This document shows, one piece after another, positions 50,757-58,502 of a stretch of 64,000 nt of DNA (within the stretch, counting starts at the first letter, position 1; each line of letters starts with the position of its first letter). Source of the stretch: Pigmentiphaga litoralis (GTDB lineage Bacteria; Pseudomonadota; Gammaproteobacteria; Burkholderiales; Burkholderiaceae_B); assembly GCF_013408655.1 (NCBI RefSeq), contig NZ_JACCBP010000001.1, positions 744,001-808,000 on the forward strand. Direction: 5' to 3'. The position numbers and the translations under genes were made by a program. Below the pieces are notes generated by a model, which was not told where the DNA came from, searched no databases, and saw nothing but the letters and a program-made list of their open reading frames with translations.

Positions 50757-51374
50757 CTATTCGATATCGGGCGCCAGGGCCATCGGCGTGGGCGCGGCGG
50801 CGCCCGCGCGACCGACGGGAGTCGACGTCTTCAGGCTTTCGGGCCGAGCCTGCGGCGTCATTGCACCCGCCGCGCCGGTGGCGCCCATGGGCGTGTTCCG
50901 CAGTCCACGCGCGACGCCGCGCATGCTGTCCGGGTTCGACGGAAAGCCTGAACGGGTCGAGTAGTCCACGGTCCGTCCCTGACCCATCGGCTCGTAGTCG
51001 ATGGCCGTACGCAGGTCGAGCGCGGTAATGGTTGCGACATTCAACAATGCGCCTTGCGGCCGGCCCGATGCAGCGCCGTGGGCATCGGCCTGCGTCAGCA
51101 GCGTGCCCATGTCCAGGACATCGCCGCCAAGGCGTGCCCACAACCAGGGCCGGGCGTTGCGGTTGCTCAGCAGCCCGACGCCGCAAATGATTTCTCGGAC
51201 GCCGTAGCATCGCATCAGCGACGGGCTGGCGTGCACCCCGCACAGGCGCGCCATGGTGCGGGGCATGATGATCTCTGCCAGCCCCAGTGCGAGGCTGAAC
51301 CAGCCCAGTCCGCGCGCGGTGCGCTGGGCGCGATAGGCAGACGGCAATTGCGCCGGGTCCACACGAATCTGCAT
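50757..51374 (-). CDS. Uncharacterised small membrane protein with Pro/Ala-rich tail
   Basis: A 205-residue protein. The first 110 residues contain hydrophobic stretches (GLGWFSLALGLAEIIMPRTMARLCGV; LMRCYGVREIICGVGLL; WLWARLGGDVLDMGTLL) in the pattern seen in membrane proteins sometimes annotated cyclase/dehydrase. The remainder is Gly/Pro/Thr-rich and probably disordered. Function unknown. An AAGGAG-like site precedes ATG 51374, and a -24/-12 promoter is 49 nt upstream. Confidence 0.72.
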   Translation of the reverse strand: MQIRVDPAQLPSAYRAQRTARGLGWFSLALGLAEIIMPRTMARLCGVHASPSLMRCYGVREIICGVGLLSNRNARPWLWARLGGDVLDMGTLLTQADAHGAASGRPQGALLNVATITALDLRTAIDYEPMGQGRTVDYSTRSGFPSNPDSMRGVARGLRNTPMGATGAAGAMTPQARPESLKTSTPVGRAGAAAPTPMALAPDIE

Positions 51375-51423
51375 GATCTTTCTCCTTGCTGGATTGCGGC
51401 CCTAGCGCCGCCTGCGGGGTTTC

Positions 51424-51437
51424 GCAAGGTGCGTGCC
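51424..51437 (-). promoter_or_regulatory. Sigma-54 -24/-12 promoter (205-residue membrane protein)
   Basis: Minus strand GGCAC-GCACC-TTGC, 49 nt before ATG 51374. Confidence 0.7.
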
Positions 51438-51466
51438 GACCGGTGGCGGCCGCACACCGGAATCGA

Positions 51467-52303
51467 TCAGCGCGCCGCCAGCCACGCGGCGCAGCCGCCC
51501 CAGCCACCCGCCGCCACGACCCACGCACCGTCGGTGTAGCGCGGCATGCGGCGGGCCCCCACGGGGACATTCATGAGCCAGACGGTGCCATCGTTGCTGG
51601 TATCAACGATCGCGGCGCCGTAACGCTGCGCGAAAGCGTAGGCCGACCGCGCGCCCTGGCCCGGCAGCGTCACCAGGGTGACCTGCCCGGCGCCGCCTTC
51701 GCCGCGGTCATCCAGGGCGTTGACCGGGGCCAGGTTCAGCACGGCGGCGGCAAGGACCAAGGCGCCCAAGGTGCCCCCCGCTGCCGCGCCGCGCGACGGG
51801 CTGCCGGCTGCAGGACCCGATGGCCCCTTGCGCGCCAGCAGCCGCCAGCCCCAAAGGCCTGTCGCCACGCCAAAAACGATCAGCCACCCCAGGTCCCAGA
51901 TCCAGGGCGTCGCGGCGTCCATCCTGACCCGATGCAGGCCCAGCACCCAATGCACGACCACCACATCAAGGATCTGCCAGGCGGCAAAGCCGATGACCGC
52001 ATAGCCTGCCAGCGCCGTCGCGCGTGTCCGGGCGAGCGGGTCGCGGTGGCGCAGCAGCAGCCACAGGCCCGCCAACGCAATGGCATACATCACCGCGTGA
52101 AAAGCGCCATCGGCCAGGATCTGCGTGCCGATCGCCGCGAACCGCCCGCCTTCCAGGCCGCTCAGCAGGTGATGCCATTGCAGGATCTGATGCAGCAGGA
52201 TGCCGTCGAAGAAACCGGCCAGTGCAAAGCCGAGCAGGAAGGCGCCGCGCCGAATCGGCGCCGCAACGGTCAATGGGAACGAACATCGCAATGCAGCGGA
52301 CAT
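51467..52303 (-). CDS. DUF2243 membrane protein with C-terminal soluble domain
   Basis: A 278-residue protein. Residues 1-160 are a four-helix DUF2243 domain with the family motif GFFDGILLHQILQWHHLLSG. It is followed by a fifth helix (near 190) and an 85-residue domain (QVTLVTLPGQGARSAYAFAQRYGA) not usual for the family and of unknown role. ATG 52303 has CTGGAG at 5 nt. It is divergent from the hemerythrin gene, both with exact -24/-12 promoters. Confidence 0.82.
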   Translation of the reverse strand: MSAALRCSFPLTVAAPIRRGAFLLGFALAGFFDGILLHQILQWHHLLSGLEGGRFAAIGTQILADGAFHAVMYAIALAGLWLLLRHRDPLARTRATALAGYAVIGFAAWQILDVVVVHWVLGLHRVRMDAATPWIWDLGWLIVFGVATGLWGWRLLARKGPSGPAAGSPSRGAAAGGTLGALVLAAAVLNLAPVNALDDRGEGGAGQVTLVTLPGQGARSAYAFAQRYGAAIVDTSNDGTVWLMNVPVGARRMPRYTDGAWVVAAGGWGGCAAWLAAR

Positions 52304-52362
52304 GCACACTCCAGTCAGAAAGCCGCGCAAATGCTGGCTGCGCGGCGGGGATGTCTGCAAGT

Positions 52363-52376
52363 GCAAGGACTGTGCC
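52363..52376 (-). promoter_or_regulatory. Sigma-54 -24/-12 promoter (DUF2243)
   Basis: Minus strand GGCAC-AGTCC-TTGC, 59 nt before ATG 52303. Confidence 0.7.
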
Positions 52377-52408
52377 GTTGCGTGGAGATGGGAAATGCCA
52401 TGGCGCAC

Positions 52409-52422
52409 GGCACAGCAGTTGC
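52409..52422 (+). promoter_or_regulatory. Sigma-54 -24/-12 promoter (hemerythrin)
   Basis: GGCAC-AGCAG-TTGC, 36 nt before ATG 52459. Confidence 0.7.
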
Positions 52423-52458
52423 TGAAGCACAGGCTTCCCCGACCCAGACAGGTGACTC

Positions 52459-53046
52459 ATGGACCTTGCACTCTCGACCATTTCCCCCGGCGCCACGCGC
52501 ATGATCCGGCTGGACCACAGCCACGTCCTGGTGACCTTCCACCGCTACAAGATCGACACCAATCCCCGCGTCAAACAAGGACTGGTGGACACCATCTGTA
52601 CGGCGCTTGAAATCCACGCTCAGCTGGAAGAAGAGATCTTCTATCCGGCGATTCGTGAAGTGACCGACAACGAAGCGATCCGCAAGAGCGTGCCCGAGCA
52701 CGACGAGATGCGGCGCCTGATTGCCAGGCTGCGCGGCATGGAGCCGACCGATCCGGCCTACGACGATACGGTCATGGAGCTGATGCGCGACGTGCTGCAC
52801 CACGTGGCCGATGAAGAGACGATTCTGCTGCCAGAAGCCGAGCGCATCCTGGCTGATCGGCTGGGCGAGCTGGGCGCCGCCATGACCAAACGCCGCATGC
52901 AGCTGGTGCTTCCGCGGTCGGGCGAAATCGCCTGTGACATGGCCCGGTCGATTCCCACGCCGGTGTATCTGTTGGGCGGGATCGCCGGGTTGGCCTGTCT
53001 GGCCGCCTTCGGCATGATGCGCCGGGACGACCGCAGCTGGCGCTGA
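52459..53046 (+). CDS. Membrane-anchored hemerythrin (HHE) domain protein
   Basis: A 195-residue protein with the di-iron hemerythrin ligand set: LDHSHVLVTFH, IHAQLEEEIFYPAI (His-x3-Glu), PEHDEMRRL and LHHVADEETILLPEAE. A C-terminal helix (YLLGGIAGLACLAAFGMM) should anchor it to the inner membrane. Hemerythrins bind O2 or sense or detoxify NO and oxidants; which applies here is unknown. Right-most gene with a -24/-12 promoter. Confidence 0.88.
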   Translation: MDLALSTISPGATRMIRLDHSHVLVTFHRYKIDTNPRVKQGLVDTICTALEIHAQLEEEIFYPAIREVTDNEAIRKSVPEHDEMRRLIARLRGMEPTDPAYDDTVMELMRDVLHHVADEETILLPEAERILADRLGELGAAMTKRRMQLVLPRSGEIACDMARSIPTPVYLLGGIAGLACLAAFGMMRRDDRSWR

Positions 53047-53050
53047 TCAG

Positions 53051-53069
53051 GCAGCCCTGATCAGGCTGC
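53051..53069. repeat. Small dyad and TGATCAG repeats between convergent genes
   Basis: GCAGCC-CTGATCA-GGCTGC hairpin; TGATCAG recurs at 53044, 53058 and 53086. No T-run, so a terminator role is uncertain. Confidence 0.4.
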
Positions 53070-53088
53070 GCTGTTCAGCTTTCCCTGA

Positions 53089-53607
53089 TCAGCCCGCGCT
53101 GCTCAGGCTCTGCTCGCGCTGCAGCAGCGCCTGCCGGTGGTAATGCGGCAGGCGCTCCAGCGCATGCTCGGCGGTTTTTTCCCGGATCTCGCGGCGGTCG
53201 CCGTCGAAGCGGCAGCAGGTCGAAAACACGGCGACCTCGCCGCCGCTCAATTGAAACGCCCAGGCCAGGCATTGCGTTCCTGCCGGGATGGCGGGATCGG
53301 AATCGTCGACCACACCGGTGTCGGCAATCGCCACGTTGGCCCGGCTGCGCGCCAGCGCGCCGCGCGCCATGGCCTCGGCCACCGGTTCACTGGTCAGGTT
53401 GTTGCGGCGCAGGGTTTCCTGCGGCACGCCCAGCACCTCGCGTTTGGCGTCGGGCGAATAGGTGATGTAGGCGCAGTCCAGCGTTGCGCCCGCGCCCGGT
53501 ATGTCGGCCAGATTCGCGGCGATCAGGCCTGCAGTGCAGGATTCGGCCGTCACCAGCACAAGGCCGTGGCGGCGCATGTAGTGGGCAGTGGTTTCACAGG
53601 AATTCAT
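53089..53607 (-). CDS. CinA C-terminal domain protein (nicotinamide-nucleotide amidase type)
   Basis: A 172-residue stand-alone CinA/PncC domain: LVTAESCTAGLIAANLADIPGA near residue 20, YITYSPDAKREVLGV, and the VAEAMARGALARSRANVAIADTGV segment. The family deamidates nicotinamide mononucleotide. The usual Ala-Gly-Pro after the TG motif is replaced (DTGVVDDSDP), so activity should be checked. NadE at 48141 also serves NAD metabolism. No -24/-12 element. Confidence 0.82.
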   Translation of the reverse strand: MNSCETTAHYMRRHGLVLVTAESCTAGLIAANLADIPGAGATLDCAYITYSPDAKREVLGVPQETLRRNNLTSEPVAEAMARGALARSRANVAIADTGVVDDSDPAIPAGTQCLAWAFQLSGGEVAVFSTCCRFDGDRREIREKTAEHALERLPHYHRQALLQREQSLSSAG

Positions 53608-53726
53608 AGTGCGTGGGTCCCCCAGGTCTGTTGCCGTCTGTCGCGGCGTTCAGCGTTCAGCAGGGTGTGTGCCCGGCGATGGTGCATGCTTGGGCGTCGC
53701 CCTTGCACGCAAGCCCTGCTCATGTG

Positions 53727-54212
53727 TCACTCAGCTTGCTCGTCCGGACGCGGCGCCTGCAGGTGGTCGGCCAGGCGATCAAGCAAGGGCACCTGGCCGG
53801 CGATGAGCTTGCCTCGCGCGGCATCAAGGTCGAACCAGGCCGCGCGATCCACTTCCGGAAAGCTGGCCATCCGTCCGCTGCGGGGCGGCCATTCCATCTC
53901 GAACGTCATGCTGTGCGCGGCGGCGGCGTCCAGATCGCCTTCCAGCGCAAAGGCCCGGACGCGCTTGCCGCTGCGCTGACGCACTTCGCCCAGCGGGATC
54001 AGATCGCCCTCGGGCCGCGTTCCCAGTTCTTCGTGGAATTCACGGCGCGCGGCCGCGGCGTCGTCTTCGCCTTCATCGACTTCGCCTTTCGGGATCGACC
54101 ATGCGCCCGCGTCCTTGTTGCGCCAGAACGGGCCGCCGGGGTGGACCAGCAGCACTTCCAGCCGCCCGTCGCGCACGTGGTACATCAGGATGCCCGCGCT
54201 GGTGATCGCCAT
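53727..54212 (-). CDS. Nudix hydrolase
   Basis: A 161-residue Nudix protein. The full Nudix box is GEVDEGEDDAAAARREFHEELGT (residues about 43-65) with the metal-binding REFHEE core. The N-terminal ITSAGILMYHV and PGGPFWRNKDAGAWSIPKG recall Ap4A-type or NTP-pyrophosphohydrolase members; substrate not fixed. It follows the DUF1653 gene by 3 bp. Confidence 0.88.
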   Translation of the reverse strand: MAITSAGILMYHVRDGRLEVLLVHPGGPFWRNKDAGAWSIPKGEVDEGEDDAAAARREFHEELGTRPEGDLIPLGEVRQRSGKRVRAFALEGDLDAAAAHSMTFEMEWPPRSGRMASFPEVDRAAWFDLDAARGKLIAGQVPLLDRLADHLQAPRPDEQAE

Positions 54213-54215
54213 CGG

Positions 54216-54434
54216 TCAGCGGGTCAGGCGCTCGAAACGGATGCGGCCGTCTTCCAGCGTGCCTTCGAACATCGCCTGCGGCCGCACCCACAGGCCGCGT
54301 TCGTGCGGCCACAGGTGCTCGTACACCGTCAGGGTTTCCAGCGTTTCGGAATGGCGGGCGCTGCCGACCACACGGTACAGGCCGCCCTTGTAATGGCGGT
54401 GGGTGGCAAGTTGGCGGGCTTCGTCTTCGGTCAT
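54216..54434 (-). CDS. DUF1653 family protein
   Basis: A 72-residue protein with the family pattern HYKGGLYRVVGSARHSETLETLTVYE followed by LWVRPQAMFEG. ATG 54434 is chosen; an upstream TTG would add 12 residues. Function unknown. Cotranscribed with the Nudix gene. Confidence 0.85.
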   Translation of the reverse strand: MTEDEARQLATHRHYKGGLYRVVGSARHSETLETLTVYEHLWPHERGLWVRPQAMFEGTLEDGRIRFERLTR

Positions 54435-54563
54435 CGTGTCGGTCTCATCAGGGTGGAAAGCGGGTCGCAAGGGCCCCGCCCGATGGTAGCAGCAGGGCGG
54501 CGCGCGGCGCGACGCGTTACCCTATGGGATTGACGGCGCGTCGGCGCGCCGGATTTTTCTTGA

Positions 54564-56081
54564 ATGCCCCACATCATGACAGCAGATTCCCGATTGACCC
54601 GCCTTGAAGCGGGCATGGTCATCCCCTACGGCGGCGACCGCTACACCACGGTATCCGACGCCCTTGCCACGGCCTTCCAGCCTGGCGACCGCCTGCAGGT
54701 GGTCCAGCGCACGGGCGCGTTGCTGCACATTCCGGCCGCCGTCCAGCACCTGGTCGAAGACGCCGTATCGGCCGCGGCCGATGCCTTTCGCGAATTGCCG
54801 CGCGCCGCGCCGGGCGCCGTGGCGTCTTTCTATGACCGCTTTGCCGACGCGCTGGAAAACGAGGCGACCTGGCAGAGCATCGTCGACGCCAACCAGGCCG
54901 ACGTGCGCCGCGCGCAGGACCGGGGACGCTCGACCACCCGCCTGACCGTGTCCGACCGCATGCGCGCCGACATGATTGCCGGCCTGCGCAGCTGGGTCGC
55001 CATGACCGGCATCAGCCCCATGGTCGGAAAGGTCGATCACCCTGACTGGACGGTGGAATCGGTACGCGTGCCATTGGGCGTGATCGGCTTTGTGTTTGAA
55101 GGGCGGCCCAATGTCTTTGCCGATGCGGCCGGCGTGCTGGCGACCGGCAACGCCGCCGTACTGCGCATTGGCAGCGATGCGCTCGGCACCGCCCGTGCAA
55201 TCGTGCGCCACGCCTTGCATCCGGCGCTGGCCGCGGCGGGGTTGCCGACCGGCGCCGTGACGCTGCTTGATGCCGAAGACCGCGCCGCGGGCTGGGCGCT
55301 GTTCAGCGACCGCCGCCTGGCGCTGGCCGTGGCGCGCGGGTCGGGCCATGCGGTGCTGGAACTGGGCAGCGTGGCGCGCCAGGCCGGCATCCCGGTCAGC
55401 GCGCATGGCACCGGGGGCGCATGGATGGTTGCCGATCCCACGGCGGACACCGCGCGCTTTGGCGCGGTCGTGCAGAACTCGCTGGATCGCAAGGTCTGCA
55501 ACACCTTGAACGTGTGCTGCATTCCGGTATCGCGTGCTGCGGAACTGGTGCCGGTCTTTCTGGATGCCTTGCGCCTTGCCGGATCGGCACGGGGTCAGGA
55601 CGCGCGCCTGCATGTGCTGGCGGGCAGCGAAGCCTATCTGCCGCACGAAGTCTTTACGCAGCAGGTCAAGGTGCAGCGGGCCGAAGGCGCGTCGCAGGAA
55701 CCCTTCGCGACGCTGCTGCCGGAAGAGGCACTGGGTCAGGAATGGGAGTGGGAAGACACGCCCGAGGTCACGCTGGCGATCGTGCAGGACGTGGACGAAG
55801 CCGTTGCCCTGTTCAACCGGTGGAGCCCGCGTTTCGTGGCCAGCCTGATCGCGGCCGATCCCGCTGCGCACGCCCGCTTCCGGGCCGACATCGATGCGCC
55901 GTTCGTGGGCGACGGGTTTACTCGCTGGGTGGATGGGCAGTATGCCTTGGGCCTGCCCGAACTGGGGCTGTCGAACTGGGAAAACGGCCGCTTGCTGGGC
56001 CGGGGCGGCGTGCTGTCGGGCGCGGATCTGACCGCCTTGCGGCTGGTGGCGACCCACCAATCGCCTGCGCAGCACCGCTGA
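54564..56081 (+). CDS. proA: Glutamate-5-semialdehyde dehydrogenase-like protein, extended N-terminus
   Basis: A 505-residue ALDH-superfamily protein. From about residue 85 it follows gamma-glutamyl phosphate reductase: VRVPLGVIGFVFEGRPNVFADAAG, the catalytic Cys312 in DRKVCNTLNV, and the C-terminal FNRWSPRFVASLI. ProA is normally about 420 residues; the 80-residue N-terminal extension (AGMVIPYGGDRYTT; LLHIPAAVQHLVEDAV) is unusual and unrecognised. ProA makes glutamate semialdehyde for proline. No proB is adjacent, so a paralogue with another substrate is possible. Start could also be ATG 54576. Confidence 0.78.
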   Translation: MPHIMTADSRLTRLEAGMVIPYGGDRYTTVSDALATAFQPGDRLQVVQRTGALLHIPAAVQHLVEDAVSAAADAFRELPRAAPGAVASFYDRFADALENEATWQSIVDANQADVRRAQDRGRSTTRLTVSDRMRADMIAGLRSWVAMTGISPMVGKVDHPDWTVESVRVPLGVIGFVFEGRPNVFADAAGVLATGNAAVLRIGSDALGTARAIVRHALHPALAAAGLPTGAVTLLDAEDRAAGWALFSDRRLALAVARGSGHAVLELGSVARQAGIPVSAHGTGGAWMVADPTADTARFGAVVQNSLDRKVCNTLNVCCIPVSRAAELVPVFLDALRLAGSARGQDARLHVLAGSEAYLPHEVFTQQVKVQRAEGASQEPFATLLPEEALGQEWEWEDTPEVTLAIVQDVDEAVALFNRWSPRFVASLIAADPAAHARFRADIDAPFVGDGFTRWVDGQYALGLPELGLSNWENGRLLGRGGVLSGADLTALRLVATHQSPAQHR

Positions 56082-56102
56082 TCCTGACCTGACCGATGTC
56101 GC

Positions 56103-56780
56103 TCAGGCGCCCAGGTCGGTCGGGAGCTTGAGCACCGCGGCTGCCTGGGCGCCGCCGGTATCCACTTTCAGCAGATCGTCGCGGGGCAGGGCGGCAGGGC
56201 CCGCCTTGGCGCTGCCGCGCTGCACCAGGGTGCTGAGCAGCTCCGCGATCTTCTCGATCGAGGCCGTGTAATCCGGATGGTCGCCCTGGATGGCGCTGGT
56301 CGGCATGCCCGTGCTTTCCGCTTCGTCGGGCCGCTGCACGATGCCGACCCCACCCGCCTGATGAATGGCCGCCATCCCGGCGGTGCCGTCCGCCCCCGCG
56401 CCGCTCAAGACCACGCCGATGACCCGATCGCCAAACGCCCGCGCGGCCGACAGGAAGAGCGCGTCCGCGGTGGAACCGTTGACGGCCGCAGTCGGGGTCT
56501 GCCGGAGCGTGCCCGGTGGCACGACCGTCAGGCGGTGGCTGGGCATGGATAGATAAATGGTGCCGGGTATCAGCCGCTCGCCATCCTGCGCACAGGTCAC
56601 ACGTAGCTGGCAGCGGCTGCCCAGGCGATCGGCGATCCGCTGCGGGTCTTGGGAGCCAGTGTGCATCACCGCGACGATAGGCGCCGGAAAGTCCGGCTTC
56701 AGCAGATGGGCGATGCGGCTCAGGGCGTCAAGACCGCCCAGGGACGCGCCTACAACGATCACAGATGTTGCGTCGGTCAT
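56103..56780 (-). CDS. Stand-alone CheB methylesterase-type protein
   Basis: A 225-residue CheB catalytic domain without a receiver. The triad is present: Ser in VGASLGGLDAL, His in VAVMHTGSQD and Asp in LSGAGADGTAGM. Compare the fused CheB-like domain at 40024, which lacks the His. ATG 56780 is used (GGAG 5 nt before; a second ATG lies just upstream). No chemotaxis genes are adjacent; such orphans often modulate signalling fusions (inference). Confidence 0.87.
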   Translation of the reverse strand: MTDATSVIVVGASLGGLDALSRIAHLLKPDFPAPIVAVMHTGSQDPQRIADRLGSRCQLRVTCAQDGERLIPGTIYLSMPSHRLTVVPPGTLRQTPTAAVNGSTADALFLSAARAFGDRVIGVVLSGAGADGTAGMAAIHQAGGVGIVQRPDEAESTGMPTSAIQGDHPDYTASIEKIAELLSTLVQRGSAKAGPAALPRDDLLKVDTGGAQAAAVLKLPTDLGA

Positions 56781-57158
56781 CATGGCTCCGTCACTCGGTG
56801 TCTGGGGGAAAGACGGCGACATCTCGATGGCAGCGCCTTCCTTCGTTAATCGACTCTATGCGGAAATCACAACGCTGGCAGATCTTTTCATGTCGGTTTG
56901 TAAATGCTGGAGCGGCCGCTGGCGCGGCTCGGGCTGTCCGAACACGACTGACACAAGGTGCCATCCGGCGCGTAAGGGGTTGACCATTCTGCCGCCCGAC
57001 CGCTCCCGGGATGCGATGCGCCTGCTGTCCCTGCCTCATCCCTGTCATGGACGGGATTCCGGGTGGTCGATTCAGTCGCGCACGCCGTATTGGCGCTGCC
57101 TCTGGCGGGCTTGCCGTGGGTTGTTGCGCCTCGTCACCAAAGCGTCATGTGTATCGGC
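56781..57158. other. Intergenic region without recognised gene
   Basis: About 380 bases between two minus-strand genes. I see no convincing coding frame, RNA gene or repeat; the part near 56845-56910 is locally AT-richer and may hold the cheB promoter. Confidence 0.5.
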
Positions 57159-58421
57159 TTAGGCACCCGCGGCCACGAATTTGGCACGCGGGCGGATCAT
57201 TTGCCCGGCGCGCCGTTGTTCCTGCACATGGGCGACCCAACCCGCGGTGCGCGCCAGCATGAACACTGCGCCGGTACTGTAGCGAGGCAGCCCGATCGCT
57301 TGGGCTACCGCCAGCGCACCCAATTCATGCCGGGGTGGCAAGCCCATGTCTTGCGAGACCTGGTCGACAAAATCGAGCAGCATACGCAGACGCTTGTTGC
57401 CGTCGGACCGTTCGCGTGCAATGGCCAGCAAGCCCACCGCGCGCGCATCGCCCTCGGGGTAAAGCGGATGGCTGAAGCCGGGAACGCCCAGCCCCTGCTG
57501 ATGCAGGGCCACCGCGCGTTTCATCAACGCCGGACGCGACGCGCCGGCATGCAGGAAGTCTTCGATCCGGTCATAGTTGCGGGACAGCTCGACGCCTGAA
57601 GCACTGCACAGCGCCGCCGATACGCAACTGTGCAGCGATGCACCCACCGAGGCCGCCACCCGCGCAACGAACGTGCTTGACGACAATTCGTGATCGGCAA
57701 ACAGCACCAGCACCACCTGCAGGGCATGCACGTTCGCCGCATGCGCATCGACACCCATGGCTTCCAGCAGGCGCTGCGCGACCGACCCGCGCCCGCCCCG
57801 ATGAAAGCTGCGCGCCGGGCCGATCATGCCGAAGCATCCTGCCATGGCGGTGATGATCTCGCGCGCGGCGTCTTGCGTCTGACCACCCACGATGCGTTCT
57901 TCGACCGTGCCGCGCGCCAACCCGAGCCGCAGCACGACCATGGCCAGGATCTCGGCCAGTTCGCCATTGCCTTGCGGCACGCTCAGCACGGGGGCGATCG
58001 CCGTTGCGACTGACGGGGGCAGGGCACGCCGCGGCCACGCGATATCCGGGTGCCACAACCCTGTCCACAGCAGTTCGGCCACGGCTTCGAAGCTGCCGCC
58101 ACTGACTGCCAGGTCCATGGCGAGCCGGCCGCGATAGCGTGGGCCCTCGGGCGTCAGTTCAGTAATCGAGGTCGGCACCACCGGCTCGCCCCATTGCAGC
58201 GCCGCGCCCGCGACAGCCCCGTGGCCAGACCGCGCCATCGAGCGGGCCTGGACACGCAGGATGTCGTCTCGCCGGTAGAGACGTTCCTTGGTGCCGACCT
58301 GCTTGACGCTGCGGATCAGCCCCTTGCTGACATAGGCGTACAGCGTCTGGATACGGATGCCGAGCAGGGCGGTGGCTTCAGCCGAAGTCAGGTAGATCCG
58401 GGCGGCATCATCAGGCGGCAT
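57159..58421 (-). CDS. Citrate synthase family protein with N-terminal MerR-like HTH
   Basis: A 420-residue fusion. Residues 10-65 form a MerR/excisionase-type winged helix (YLTSAEATALLGIRIQTLYAYVSKGLIRSV). Residues 100-410 are a short citrate synthase domain with FADHELSSSTFVARVAASVG (catalytic His), LGVPGFSHPLYPEGDARA and the C-terminal YSTGAVFMLARTAGW, where an Arg/His shift from canonical enzymes is apparent. It may be a DNA-binding regulator sensing acyl-CoA or an enzyme. Divergent from the ThDP enzyme gene with dyads between them. Confidence 0.85.
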   Translation of the reverse strand: MPPDDAARIYLTSAEATALLGIRIQTLYAYVSKGLIRSVKQVGTKERLYRRDDILRVQARSMARSGHGAVAGAALQWGEPVVPTSITELTPEGPRYRGRLAMDLAVSGGSFEAVAELLWTGLWHPDIAWPRRALPPSVATAIAPVLSVPQGNGELAEILAMVVLRLGLARGTVEERIVGGQTQDAAREIITAMAGCFGMIGPARSFHRGGRGSVAQRLLEAMGVDAHAANVHALQVVLVLFADHELSSSTFVARVAASVGASLHSCVSAALCSASGVELSRNYDRIEDFLHAGASRPALMKRAVALHQQGLGVPGFSHPLYPEGDARAVGLLAIARERSDGNKRLRMLLDFVDQVSQDMGLPPRHELGALAVAQAIGLPRYSTGAVFMLARTAGWVAHVQEQRRAGQMIRPRAKFVAAGA

Positions 58422-58442
58422 AGGTTGAACGTGCAATCAAGA

Positions 58443-58471
58443 TTGATCAATGTGAAGTTCAATCTTACAGT
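58443..58471 (+). promoter_or_regulatory. Sigma-70-type promoter with overlapping dyads (ThDP operon)
   Basis: TTGATC, 17 bp, TACAGT. The region 58425-58465 contains TTGAAC...GTTCAA and AATC-AA-GATT dyads, plausible operators for the HTH-citrate synthase. Confidence 0.55.
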
Positions 58472-58502
58472 GCGTTCCACACCCATAAGACCGGAGACCC
58501 GC

